From contig MWBK01000054.1 in NCBI GenBank assembly GCA_002069025.1, positions 1-61,086 on the forward strand: a stretch of DNA of 61,086 nucleotides. The letters are read 5' to 3'. The position numbers were made by a program, and so were the translations under genes. The DNA comes from Bacteroidetes bacterium ADurb.Bin302. Its GTDB lineage: Bacteria; Bacteroidota; Bacteroidia; Bacteroidales; Paludibacteraceae. A model generated the notes under the pieces. It was not told the origin of the DNA, ran no database searches, and was given only the letters and a program-made list of their open reading frames with translations. Of the stretch, positions 28,779 through 37,328 are shown in pieces; position 1 is the first letter of the stretch, and every line of letters starts with the position of its first letter.

Positions 28779-29636
28779 TTACTTCTTTTTATTTTTCGGT
28801 TTTTTCTTGTCACCCTCATTCAATTGCAATACAGTTTTGGCATTTAAAGAGGTAACTACATTTTTACCTGTTTTAGCTTCTAGTTCTTTGCGTGCCACTT
28901 TTGCGACATTACCGCCCTGTTTGGCTACTTTCTTGCTTTCTTCAAAACCTTTAGGATTGGTTGCGGCTGAGATGTCCTTAGTTGATGCTTCGGCAAGCAT
29001 GTTTAGAATTAGTTCAGTATTGGTCATGTTATCCCGCAGGTTTTCCTTTTTCAAACCTTTCAATATTTTGTATTTTTTGGTAGTTCTATCGCTCCAAGTT
29101 TTGGTAATAATATCGGTAAGCGTAGCAAATTGAATGCCTTCTTTCAATCCCCGTTTTTTCCATTCGTCTGTTAATTCTTTTCGTATCTCAATGCTTTTGA
29201 GGCGTTGGTTAATCCAGTTTTCTGAATAACCAAGTTTCATGTATTGTTCCAGTGCCCTATCAATGCTAAGTTCAGGGTCTTGCATTTCATCCAAACGTTC
29301 TGCGGCTACCTGTGCCAGCCATTGTTTAAAAGGTTCTGCTTTTGGTGAAGGAATAGATTGAATTAGACGAAAAAGCTGTTCGGTATCAGCTACATCGGTA
29401 AGGTAAAATTTGCCATCAGCCGATTGCATTTTCAGTTGACTACAAGTTGTAGTCAACTGACTCCCCTCTGCTTTTAGTCTTGTTTTTAGAACGCTCCAAT
29501 ACTTTCTGGGATTTGGGCTTTCTGTTAACACAGAAATAACATCTACAATAGAGATATACCACTTTTCTTGTTCAGCATCCCAAACAGATCTTACCTGTTT
29601 GTCTTCAAAGACTTTTATTTCATTTTGCTTGTTCAT
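28779..29636 (-). CDS. DinD-like Bro-N domain protein within the restriction operon
   Basis: A 285-residue protein similar to DNA-damage-inducible protein D and phage Bro-N proteins. The N-terminal Bro-N-type domain (residues 1-115: VRSVWDAEQEKWYISIVDVI, SPNPRKYWSVLKTRLKAEG, LTDVADTEQLFRLIQSIPSP) is followed by EPFKQWLAQVAAERLDEMQDP, a helical DinD-type C-terminal part (YMKLGYSENWINQRLKSIEI) and a basic lysine-rich tail. E. coli DinD inhibits RecA strand exchange and is SOS-induced; family members are often found inside type I loci, but the role there is not settled. It lies 54 bp after hsdR and abuts hsdM. A 29-bp perfect palindrome sits within it. Confidence 0.85.
   Translation of the reverse strand: MNKQNEIKVFEDKQVRSVWDAEQEKWYISIVDVISVLTESPNPRKYWSVLKTRLKAEGSQLTTTCSQLKMQSADGKFYLTDVADTEQLFRLIQSIPSPKAEPFKQWLAQVAAERLDEMQDPELSIDRALEQYMKLGYSENWINQRLKSIEIRKELTDEWKKRGLKEGIQFATLTDIITKTWSDRTTKKYKILKGLKKENLRDNMTNTELILNMLAEASTKDISAATNPKGFEESKKVAKQGGNVAKVARKELEAKTGKNVVTSLNAKTVLQLNEGDKKKPKNKKK
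29432..29460. repeat. 29-bp perfect palindrome inside the dinD-like gene
   Basis: Arms TCAGTTGACTACAA and TTGTAGTCAACTGA are exact reverse complements around one central G. On the coding strand it encodes part of the segment GSQLTTTCSQLK in the Bro-N-type domain. Confidence 0.9.
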
Positions 29637-29690
29637 TTATAATGCTGTTTTAGTTCTTTTCAAACCGTGACGAATTGTAACGGTTTGAAT

Positions 29691-32522
29691 TTATGCTGCT
29701 AATACTTTTTCGGTTAAACGTAAAATTTCGTCAATCTCTTTTTTACTAAATATGCCCCTTATTCCTTCGGGGTGAATCATGGTAAAGGGCGATTCAATCA
29801 GATTGCGTCTATTCACATCACCTTTTTCCAATACAAAATTTTTGAGCAAGTCAAGAAATTGAAGTTGTCGGCTGGTAAGGTAACTATGTTTTGAAATAAA
29901 ATCATCAAATGCTTTGGTAACTGTTTCGGCAAAGGTTTCTAACTGTTCGATACCCAAAATATGTTTGATAAACTGCACTAATTCAGCTTTGCGGTGGTTG
30001 TACACCTTACGGAGCAAATCAATAGTAATATGCGGATGTTCGTTGTATAATTCTTCTGCTAATTGTTCTGCTTCATCCGATGTAATTTCTTGCCCTTGTT
30101 TCAATTTTTGTAAAATTGGACTGCTTGAAACCAATTCATTGATTTTCTTTTCTACAAGTTCACGGTATTTGGCTACGCTTAATGCTTCATGTTGTGGTCC
30201 AAACTCAATAAATTCTTTTTCTGCAACAATGTCTTTTAAGTTGAATTTAGCAGGAGCTAAAGGAATAACAGCTTCACGAAACTTCATCAAAGGTGAAAGT
30301 TTCTGAATCAGTTCTTCGAACTTATCTTCGTTAATAGTTGCCCAATAATGATTGCTTTGTGCTTGTTTAATCAATTCCCGCTCCAGCGCCACAATGTTGA
30401 TACTCAAAGGCAGTTCGCCAATTTCTTCAATGATACTATCTCTTAAAACCTCGTATTTAGAAAGAATTACGTCTTCTTTTGAAAATGGTTTTTCATAAGG
30501 AGATTCGTCGCCTTTTAAATGAGCCAATGAAACTTCAACAATATCCTTTTCAAATCGCATCGCCTTAAAATCAACATCAGCAACAGTTCGAAACAATGGT
30601 TTAACAACAGCTTCCAAAAATTCCATTTTTTCTGCCGTTAGATTACACCAAAAGTTTTCATCTTCAAGTCGTTGCAATTCATTTCGGGCTTCCATAATAA
30701 CCACCGAATTTTTCGGAAGTGCTTCAACCTGCTTTCTGATTTTATGAATTTCTTTGTTTACAATCTCGAATTTGCTTTGTGTTTGAGCTTCTTTAATCTT
30801 TTCCAATCGCACACCAAACAAGCGAACCGGCAAAGGAATTTGCATTTTTAGTTCTTTGCCTTTCGGATTAAGTTTGAAATATTCAAAATTGTCCCAACAA
30901 TCGAGAATCAGGAAATTATCTTTTTGTGTACACCAAGGTTTTATTTTTTCAGGTTCGAGCAAACGAGTTCCTCTGCCTATCATTTGCCAAAACTTAGTGT
31001 AACTGTAAACAGGTTTTGCAAAAACCAAATTCACCAATTCCCTAACATCAATACCTGTGTCGAGCATGTCAACACTAATGGCAATGCGTGGCATGTCGTT
31101 GTGAACAAACTGGTCGAGCAAACCGCCTTTTCCATAAACTCTTGGGTCTTCGCTTACCAATACTTTGGCTAATTCGCCTTTGTATTCGGGATAAAGTGAA
31201 TCGAATATTTCTTCTACACGTCTTGCATGTGCTTTTGAAATGCAAAAGAAGATTGTTTTACCCGGTAATACTCCGTTTGTATCTTTTATGCTTTCTTCCA
31301 TGAATTCACGGACAATCAAAGCGTTTGTACCACGGTTGACTACTTTCTTTTCAATCTCCGTTCCTTCGTAATTGATTTCTTCTATTTCTTTTCCTTCCAA
31401 CATCAGTTTTTGTTGGTCTTCCAATGAAATTGTCCGCTTGTTTATTCCTTCGTCCTGAAACTTAGTTCTGATTTTCATTACCTGAAAATCGCTCAGAAAT
31501 GGCGGAATGTGATTTACTGCTTCTTCGTATGAATAGGCAAAAGTAGGAACGCCATCTTCGCACTCAAACAATTGAAAAGTGTTGTGGTCAATTACATCGG
31601 TTGGCGTAGCTGTTAATCCAAGCGTAATCGTATTGAAATAATCAAGTATTTCCTGATAGGTATTGTATATACTGCGGTGACTTTCATCCACCACAATCAA
31701 GTCAAAAAAATGAGGACTTAACGATTTATCTTCATTACGAATAATGTTCAACATTGTTGGATAAGTTGAAACATATATGCGCCTGTCTGTTGCTATTTCA
31801 TTTTCGCTTTGTTTTGGCCAACGTGGTTCATTAGGTAAATGTTCTTTGAATGCTTCCAATGTTTGGTCGCGAAGAGCTATTCTGTCAACCAAAAATAAAA
31901 CTCTTTCTGCCCAACCGGCTCTCATAAGAGCATCAATTAATGCAATGCAAGTTCTTGTTTTGCCTGTGCCTGTAGCCATTACAAGCAAGAATTTTCGTTT
32001 ACGTTTTTCAACGGCTTCCATTACTGCACGTATAGAAGCAATTTGATAATTACGCCCGGCAATTTTGGTGTTGATAAGTTCGCCGGCTAATTGTTTTCTC
32101 GCCTTGCGAATGTATGCGTATCTTTCAAGGTCATCACGAGTTGGGAAACCATAAACTTTTTTTGGAGGATAATTTTCTAAGTCCCAAAAATAAATATCAT
32201 ATCCGTTTGTGTATAAGCAAAAAGGTAATTCTCCGCCTTGAGTTAATTGTATATTGTAGCAATATTGTTTTGCCTGTTCTCGTCCAATGGCTGCATCAAC
32301 TGAAGTTTTTTTAGCTTCTACAACGGCTTGTGGTTTACCATCTTTCCCTAATAAAACATAGTCGCTGTATTGATGTCCTGCGTATGGTGTTTTAGGTTCA
32401 TCATCAGCAGTTAAAATAATATCATATTCTTCAATTACCTGAGTTTGGTCAATAACATTCCATCCGGCTTGTTTCAGGCGGTTGTCAATGATTTCTTTCC
32501 TTGTTTTTTTTTCGGTTTTCAT
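29691..32522 (-). CDS. hsdR: Type I restriction enzyme HsdR subunit
   Basis: Endonuclease and ATP-dependent translocase subunit of 943 residues, EcoEI-like. The PD-(D/E)XK nuclease lies near the N-terminus (DYVLLGKDGKPQAVVEAKK, residues about 49-67). Helicase motifs follow: Walker A LLVMATGTGKTRTCIALI (about 179-196), VVDESHRSIYNTYQEILD, GLTATPTD, ISVDMLDTGIDV and WQMIGRGTRLLEP. The C-terminal domain contacts the HsdMS core. All key motifs look intact, so the restriction system is probably active. It is the first gene of the operon, with a -7 box 32 nt upstream. Confidence 0.96.
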   Translation of the reverse strand: MKTEKKTRKEIIDNRLKQAGWNVIDQTQVIEEYDIILTADDEPKTPYAGHQYSDYVLLGKDGKPQAVVEAKKTSVDAAIGREQAKQYCYNIQLTQGGELPFCLYTNGYDIYFWDLENYPPKKVYGFPTRDDLERYAYIRKARKQLAGELINTKIAGRNYQIASIRAVMEAVEKRKRKFLLVMATGTGKTRTCIALIDALMRAGWAERVLFLVDRIALRDQTLEAFKEHLPNEPRWPKQSENEIATDRRIYVSTYPTMLNIIRNEDKSLSPHFFDLIVVDESHRSIYNTYQEILDYFNTITLGLTATPTDVIDHNTFQLFECEDGVPTFAYSYEEAVNHIPPFLSDFQVMKIRTKFQDEGINKRTISLEDQQKLMLEGKEIEEINYEGTEIEKKVVNRGTNALIVREFMEESIKDTNGVLPGKTIFFCISKAHARRVEEIFDSLYPEYKGELAKVLVSEDPRVYGKGGLLDQFVHNDMPRIAISVDMLDTGIDVRELVNLVFAKPVYSYTKFWQMIGRGTRLLEPEKIKPWCTQKDNFLILDCWDNFEYFKLNPKGKELKMQIPLPVRLFGVRLEKIKEAQTQSKFEIVNKEIHKIRKQVEALPKNSVVIMEARNELQRLEDENFWCNLTAEKMEFLEAVVKPLFRTVADVDFKAMRFEKDIVEVSLAHLKGDESPYEKPFSKEDVILSKYEVLRDSIIEEIGELPLSINIVALERELIKQAQSNHYWATINEDKFEELIQKLSPLMKFREAVIPLAPAKFNLKDIVAEKEFIEFGPQHEALSVAKYRELVEKKINELVSSSPILQKLKQGQEITSDEAEQLAEELYNEHPHITIDLLRKVYNHRKAELVQFIKHILGIEQLETFAETVTKAFDDFISKHSYLTSRQLQFLDLLKNFVLEKGDVNRRNLIESPFTMIHPEGIRGIFSKKEIDEILRLTEKVLAA

Positions 32523-32553
32523 TTATGTGTTTAACATAATCTTAATTAAAATT

Positions 32554-32561
32554 CAAATTTA
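32554..32561 (-). promoter_or_regulatory. -7 box (TAAATTTG) of the hsd operon
   Basis: TAAATTTG on the minus strand about 32 nt before the hsdR ATG. No -33 TTTG is visible at the usual distance, so this is moderate evidence. Confidence 0.45.
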
Positions 32562-32621
32562 ATAAATTATATTGGTGAATGGAAAAAAAACAACTCTTTT
32601 GTAATATATACAAATATGAAA

Positions 32622-32661
32622 ACAAAAAAGCGTTTGTGAATTTTGATTTTCACAAACGCTT
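32622..32661 (-). terminator. Rho-independent terminator after tRNA-Lys(CTT)
   Basis: Perfect 13-bp stem (AAGCGTTTGTGAA / TTCACAAACGCTT), 8-nt loop and a U-run read on the minus strand, 22 nt beyond the tRNA 3' end. It insulates the tRNA from the hsd operon. Confidence 0.85.
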
Positions 32662-32682
32662 AAAATTAATAATTTACATAAG

Positions 32683-32755
32683 TGACCTCGGAGGGGCTCG
32701 AACCCTCGACCCATTGATTAAGAGTCAATTGCTCTACCAACTGAGCTACGAAGTC
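32683..32755 (-). tRNA. tRNA-Lys(CTT)
   Basis: A 73-nt tRNA on the minus strand. Acceptor GACTTCG pairs with CGAGGTC (one G-T wobble), discriminator A; D arm GCTC/GAGC; anticodon stem ATTGA/TCAAT with loop CTCTTAA, anticodon CTT; T arm GAGGG-TTCGAGC-CCCTC. No encoded CCA. Its 3' end faces the restriction cassette. Confidence 0.95.
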
Positions 32756-32767
32756 TTTTAACGGCGA

Positions 32768-32775
32768 CAAATGTA
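32768..32775 (-). promoter_or_regulatory. -7 box (TACATTTG) of tRNA-Lys(CTT)
   Basis: TACATTTG on the minus strand, 12 nt upstream of the tRNA 5' end, in the short gap after mntP. Confidence 0.6.
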
Positions 32776-32784
32776 GTACTTTTT

Positions 32785-33354
32785 TTATAAACAACAATGC
32801 TGTATTACGATTTTTACACCAATAGCTATTAAAATTATTCCGCCGACGATACCAAATTTGAAAGAAAATTTCTTACCAAAAAACAAACCCAGCATTGAAC
32901 CGGCAAATGAAAACACAAAACTTACAATTGCGATTACTGAAATAGCTATCCACAACCACTCTTTATATGGAATAAATACCAAACCGGTTGCAAGTGCATC
33001 AATACTTGTTGCTACCGATAAAAGTAACAATGTTTGTATCGAATAAGGATTTTTCTCTGCAATATCTTCGTTGATATTCTTAGGTTTTAGATCTTCAAAA
33101 ATCATTTTGCCTCCAATTATTGATAGAATCAATAAAGCAAGCCAATGATCAACACTTTCGATATACGCAGCAAAATTATATCCGAGCAAGTAACCAATAA
33201 AAGGCATAAAACCTTGAAAAGCGCCGAATAACAGAGCCATTGCAAAAAACTTACCGAAATCAAACTTATTTAATGTCCCTGCTTTTGCAATAGATACCGC
33301 AAAACAATCCATAGATAAGCCAATGGCAATTAATACAATGGTAATTATATCCAT
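32785..33354 (-). CDS. mntP: Putative manganese efflux pump MntP
   Basis: A 189-residue inner membrane protein with six hydrophobic segments in two homologous halves. The paired acidic motifs GLSMDCFAVSIAKA (residue 13 onward) and ATSIDALATGLVF (about 115 onward) are characteristic of MntP, which exports Mn(II). Its ATG overlaps the transketolase stop by one base (TAATG), so it is co-translated from that transcript. I see no yybP-ykoY manganese riboswitch in front of the pair. Confidence 0.92.
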   Translation of the reverse strand: MDIITIVLIAIGLSMDCFAVSIAKAGTLNKFDFGKFFAMALLFGAFQGFMPFIGYLLGYNFAAYIESVDHWLALLILSIIGGKMIFEDLKPKNINEDIAEKNPYSIQTLLLLSVATSIDALATGLVFIPYKEWLWIAISVIAIVSFVFSFAGSMLGLFFGKKFSFKFGIVGGIILIAIGVKIVIQHCCL

Positions 33355-35390
33355 TAGTAGTTAGCTAAATAATCACAAACCTGATTATAAATATTTTCAG
33401 CTGTAAAGCCGAATTTTTCATCTAACACATTATATGGAGCAGAATGTCCGAAATGATCTAAGCCGAATACGCGCCCTTTTAAGCCTGCAATACGTTGCAA
33501 TGTCATAGGTAGACCGGCGGTTAAACCAAAAATAGGAATATTATAGTCTATAACAGTGCTACGATAACTTTCAGATTGTGTAAAGTATACACCTTCGCTA
33601 GGAACTGATACGATTTTAACTTTCAGATTTTTCTTATCCTCCAATAAATTAGCAGCCTCAAATAATGTTGCAACTTCAGAACCGCTTGCTAATAATATTA
33701 CATCCGGTTTCTCTACATTTTTAACAACGTAAGCTCCTTTCTTCATATTTAAAGCATCAGCATAACGATCTGCAGGTCTAGGCAAACTTTTAATATTTTG
33801 TCTAGACAATATTAGCCCTGTTGGAGAATCAGTATTTTCTAATGCCATCTGCCATGCAACAGTAGTTTCGCTTTCGTCTGCAGGGCGCAATACCAACATT
33901 GAATTTTTACCTTTATGGTTCTTTAAAGATTCCATCAAACGAACTTGTAGCTCTTGTTCAATAGGTTGATGTGTAGGACCATCCTCACCTACTCTAAATG
34001 CATCATGCGACCATACGTAAATTACTTGTAAACGCATAAGAGCAGACATTCTGAATGCAGGTTTCATGTAATCAGAGAAAACAAAGAATGTACCACATAC
34101 CGGAATAACACCTCCATGTAATGCCAATCCATTCATAATACAAGCCATTGTAAGCTCACTTACACCTGCATTTAAGAAACCTCCTGAAAAATCGCCTTTA
34201 GCTAAAGGTTTGCTATTTTTTAAGAATCCGTCTGTTTTATCTGAATTAGATAAATCGGCAGATGCAACAATCATGTTTTCAATTTTACCGGAAAACAAAG
34301 ATAACATCGAACCGGAAGCTGAACGTGTTGATTGATCTAATTTATGTTGAATCTCAGAGAAGTTTATTTTTGAGAATGACTTATCGTAGAATTTAGTATA
34401 CTTCTCGCTCAATTCCGGATTTTCTTTCTTCCAACTTGCTGCTTCAGCTTTACGTTTTGCAACAATTTCAGCTAATTCATTCTTTCTTTTTTCGTATAAA
34501 GCAGCAACTTCAGGGAATATGCAAAATGGATTTTGAGGATCACCCCCTAAGTTGACGATTGTATTTTCGATTGATGCACCCGCGTTTGTAAGTGGTTGTC
34601 CGTGAGTTGAAACTTTATTCTCAAAGCTTTGACCATCAGGACCTTTTGCACCTTTCCCCATTAATGTTTTGCCAATAATTAATGTGGGTTTTTCTGTTTC
34701 TGCATTAGCAGACTGTAACGCTCTACGTATTTGAGAAGCATCATTACCATTTATTGTAATAACATTCCAGCCCCATGATTCGTATTTTTTAGCTGTATCT
34801 TCATTTGTTACTTGATTAACAAATGTTGAAAGCTGTATATCATTTGAATCATAGAACATAATCAAGTTTGATAAACCTAACAAACCGGCTATACGTCCCG
34901 CTCCTTGCGATACTTCTTCTTGAATACCACCATCAGAGATAAAAGTATATATTTTATGTTTTGTCCATTCTCCAAACCTAGCAGCCATAAAACGCTCTGC
35001 AATAGCGGCACCTACTGCCATTGTGTGTCCTTGACCAAGTGGACCTGATGTATTTTCAATTCCATGTATAAGGTCTACTTCAGGATGTCCCGGAGTTATA
35101 CTTCCCCACTGACGAAATGACTTCAAATCATCTATCGTATATTTACCTGCCAAAGACAAAACAGAATACAACATAGGCGACATGTGACCCGGATCTAAAA
35201 AGAAGCGATCTCTATTCTCCCAGTTTGGATCGGAATAATCATATACCAAAAATTCGGAATATAATACATTGATAAAATCAGCACCACCCATGGCTCCACC
35301 AGGATGTCCGGACTTTGCTTTTTCAACCATTGATGCCGCCAGAATGCGAATGTTATCTGCAGCTCTGTTAAGTAAGGATATCTCGTTCAT
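33354..35390 (-). CDS. tkt: Transketolase
   Basis: Thiamine diphosphate enzyme of the non-oxidative pentose phosphate pathway, about 678 residues. The N-terminal TPP domain has KSGHPGGAMGGADF, TPGHPE, SGPLGQGHTMAVGAA and FISDGGIQEEVSQGAG; the pyrimidine domain has RVGEDGPTHQPIEQ, and the C-terminal domain carries FGHSAPYNVLDEKFG. The start is the ATG at 35388-35390 (MNEISLLNRAADNIR); a GTG ten codons further upstream overlaps the -7 box at 35420-35427 and is rejected. mntP follows with a one-base overlap. Confidence 0.97.
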   Translation of the reverse strand: MNEISLLNRAADNIRILAASMVEKAKSGHPGGAMGGADFINVLYSEFLVYDYSDPNWENRDRFFLDPGHMSPMLYSVLSLAGKYTIDDLKSFRQWGSITPGHPEVDLIHGIENTSGPLGQGHTMAVGAAIAERFMAARFGEWTKHKIYTFISDGGIQEEVSQGAGRIAGLLGLSNLIMFYDSNDIQLSTFVNQVTNEDTAKKYESWGWNVITINGNDASQIRRALQSANAETEKPTLIIGKTLMGKGAKGPDGQSFENKVSTHGQPLTNAGASIENTIVNLGGDPQNPFCIFPEVAALYEKRKNELAEIVAKRKAEAASWKKENPELSEKYTKFYDKSFSKINFSEIQHKLDQSTRSASGSMLSLFSGKIENMIVASADLSNSDKTDGFLKNSKPLAKGDFSGGFLNAGVSELTMACIMNGLALHGGVIPVCGTFFVFSDYMKPAFRMSALMRLQVIYVWSHDAFRVGEDGPTHQPIEQELQVRLMESLKNHKGKNSMLVLRPADESETTVAWQMALENTDSPTGLILSRQNIKSLPRPADRYADALNMKKGAYVVKNVEKPDVILLASGSEVATLFEAANLLEDKKNLKVKIVSVPSEGVYFTQSESYRSTVIDYNIPIFGLTAGLPMTLQRIAGLKGRVFGLDHFGHSAPYNVLDEKFGFTAENIYNQVCDYLANY

Positions 35391-35419
35391 GAAACTAAAA
35401 TTGTAATCTATAGATTGCA

Positions 35420-35427
35420 CAAAGGTA
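35420..35427 (-). promoter_or_regulatory. -7 box (TACCTTTG) of the transketolase gene
   Basis: TACCTTTG on the minus strand, 29 nt before the chosen ATG; the adjacent upstream gap (35428-35589) holds nothing else I can recognise. Confidence 0.65.
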
Positions 35428-35589
35428 CAAAAATACGGTGAGCCTACCTCATATCATAGCAAGATATATTGTTACAACACAGAAAAAGATTTCAACAATT
35501 TTAAGTAAATACTTAAAAATGAAGACATAAAAAATCTCAATGTATATTATGCATCTATCAAAAGAAAAAGATTATATCACCCGAAAAAA

Positions 35590-36342
35590 TTACAGTGTAG
35601 GTTTCTTTTTATATGGGAATTGATAACAAAGTGTAAAATCAACCCCCCAGTTAGTGGAAGAAGAGCCATAAACGCCGTATCCCGGTATATATGAAGGATA
35701 ATCAGTAGATGCTTGATAAAAGTGTTGGAATGTTTGAACGCGTATCGTCAAGCCCATAAAAAAGCTTTTATATATTTGAGCACGAACTGTTGCCAAAAAT
35801 TCAACCCAACCTGTATCAACCGGTTTCCATTCCGTTTCGGCAGATGTACTCTCATTCCAATAAGTATTTGTACATACAGCATCAGATAATTTATAACCAA
35901 GGTGTGCATAACCATATCGCACTCCGACGGCTAAAATATGATCGTAACGCCTTGTATCTTTAAAATTGATAAAATTATAATTAGCCCCGACGCGGAAGAA
36001 AAATCCATTAGATTCGTAACGATAATCAGTGTTTTTTTGATCCATAAACATCATTCCGAAATCTATTGCAGGGAATAAACGTTGCCATAATGATACATCT
36101 GCTGAAACCTCAAATTGGAATCGTCCTCCATTAAACAGAGTCGCTATTGGGTCATAAATATCCAAATTCAGGTATGCACCTTGATATATATATTTATTCT
36201 TGTTGACTTTATTCATAACATCCAATTGCACACGCCTCTGTGCAGCAGAATCATTCACAGTAGTTTGTGATGACTGTGCATAAATAGAAGTAGCCCAAAG
36301 CAATAATGAGAAACTAAAAAAATATTTTAAGATGGATGTCAT
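35590..36342 (-). CDS. DUF6048 family outer membrane protein
   Basis: A 250-residue exported protein. The signal peptide MTSILKYFFSFSLLLWATSIYA ends at AQS without a lipobox cysteine. The body alternates polar and aromatic residues (FQFEVSADVSLWQRLFPAIDF, FFFRVGANYNFINF, LAVGVRYGYAHLGYKL, NWGVDFTLCYQF), as expected of a small outer membrane beta-barrel. It matches the DUF6048 pattern and, as elsewhere in Bacteroidales, is paired with a DUF6452 lipoprotein gene, which it overlaps by 29 bp. Function unknown. Last gene of a five-gene envelope operon. Confidence 0.85.
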   Translation of the reverse strand: MTSILKYFFSFSLLLWATSIYAQSSQTTVNDSAAQRRVQLDVMNKVNKNKYIYQGAYLNLDIYDPIATLFNGGRFQFEVSADVSLWQRLFPAIDFGMMFMDQKNTDYRYESNGFFFRVGANYNFINFKDTRRYDHILAVGVRYGYAHLGYKLSDAVCTNTYWNESTSAETEWKPVDTGWVEFLATVRAQIYKSFFMGLTIRVQTFQHFYQASTDYPSYIPGYGVYGSSSTNWGVDFTLCYQFPYKKKPTL

Positions 36343-36796
36343 TTTCTATGTTTTTAACTTCAGCATTATAAATTTCTATAGTATAATCACTCATCACCGG
36401 TGATACATCAGCAGATATTACTGTCTGAAACATAACACAACCGCATTCCGGACTTATTAATTGAGGTCTGGGAGTATGATCAATATGCATGATATACTCT
36501 TTATCCTGTTCACCTTCAACTGTTGATGCTATAGTAATTTTAAAATCAGTCTGTTCTGCATTATCATGCAATGGTAAATATATAACAGAAGTATTAACTT
36601 TGTTGTATAGAATAGAATCGGAGCCAACACCTTGCACTGTTAATCCATTAATTGTATATGGCTTCAGCGTTGTTGAATCCATAAATGCAACCCCCATTCT
36701 TGCTTTTGTTGGCACATAGCAATCCCCACTACAAGACACCATGCAGAATGCAATTATTATTGCAGAGAATATACAATATATCGGTTTGCGTTTCAT
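36314..36796 (-). CDS. DUF6452 family lipoprotein
   Basis: About 160 residues. The start is the ATG at 36794-36796 (MKRKPIYCIFSAIIIAFCMVSC), 4 nt after the upstream stop; a TTG four codons upstream overlaps that stop region. The signal ends in a lipobox (MVSC at about residue 22), so it is probably lipid-anchored at the outer membrane. Conserved-looking features are GDCYVPTKARMGVAF near the N-terminus and ECGCVMFQTV. It is the constant partner of the DUF6048 barrel encoded next. Function unknown. Confidence 0.85.
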   Translation of the reverse strand: MKRKPIYCIFSAIIIAFCMVSCSGDCYVPTKARMGVAFMDSTTLKPYTINGLTVQGVGSDSILYNKVNTSVIYLPLHDNAEQTDFKITIASTVEGEQDKEYIMHIDHTPRPQLISPECGCVMFQTVISADVSPVMSDYTIEIYNAEVKNIENDIHLKIFF

Positions 36797-36800
36797 TAAT

Positions 36801-37325
36801 TTATGCAAAATAATTCTTTATCTCATTTTTAAGAAAAGATATAGCTGCCATAGTTGGAGAATCTGAATTTGCCTCGTATGTTGAAAGTATCAATTTTGCA
36901 AGATCGTATGAAGGATCTTGTGGAGACACCTGAGCTGCACATGCATTAATCAATTGAACAATATTTTCTTTTGAATTTTTAACGACATTCCAAGCTTCTT
37001 CGCTAATATAAACCTGCTGTGCTACATTATGCTCATATTCAGAACGTATTGCATTAAGTAAAGCTGCATGAAACTGCAAACTATTCATTGAACCATCTTG
37101 AATACGTACAAGTAAAGAATCAGGACTGATTCGCTCCATGAACAAAACAATTCTTTCGTAGGCAGTAAGACGTATTGGAAGAGTCGTTTTCTGAGATTCC
37201 TTATATAGTAAATACTTGCGTCTGGAATATTCTACTTGCATATATTTGCGTAACATCAAATATACAACTGCAAAAACAATTAGTGCAGGAATAGTGTATT
37301 TCAATATTTCAAAAAAAGCATCCAT
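36801..37325 (-). CDS. Conserved single-pass membrane protein of Bacteroidota
   Basis: A 174-residue protein with one N-terminal transmembrane helix (YTIPALIVFAVVYLMLRKYM, residues 10-29) and a cytoplasmic helical domain (LTAYERIVLFMERISPDSLL, QFHAALLNAIRSEYEHNVAQ, SEEAWNVVKNSKENIVQLIN). It resembles proteins grouped as DUF7935, but I am not certain of the number. Three nt separate it from the upstream glycosyltransferase and four from the lipoprotein gene, so it is within the same operon. Function unknown. Confidence 0.8.
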   Translation of the reverse strand: MDAFFEILKYTIPALIVFAVVYLMLRKYMQVEYSRRKYLLYKESQKTTLPIRLTAYERIVLFMERISPDSLLVRIQDGSMNSLQFHAALLNAIRSEYEHNVAQQVYISEEAWNVVKNSKENIVQLINACAAQVSPQDPSYDLAKLILSTYEANSDSPTMAAISFLKNEIKNYFA

Positions 37326-37328
37326 TTA

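Noticed and set aside
25962..32683. Integration of the hsd cassette at tRNA-Lys(CTT) with a duplicated tRNA end
   Set aside because: The tRNA 3' end faces the cassette, but I find no copy of the tRNA 3' sequence near the far end (25962-26040), and no integrase is present.
32579..32761. 60-residue plus-strand frame
   Set aside because: It overlaps the tRNA-Lys(CTT) gene and its terminator hairpin on the opposite strand.
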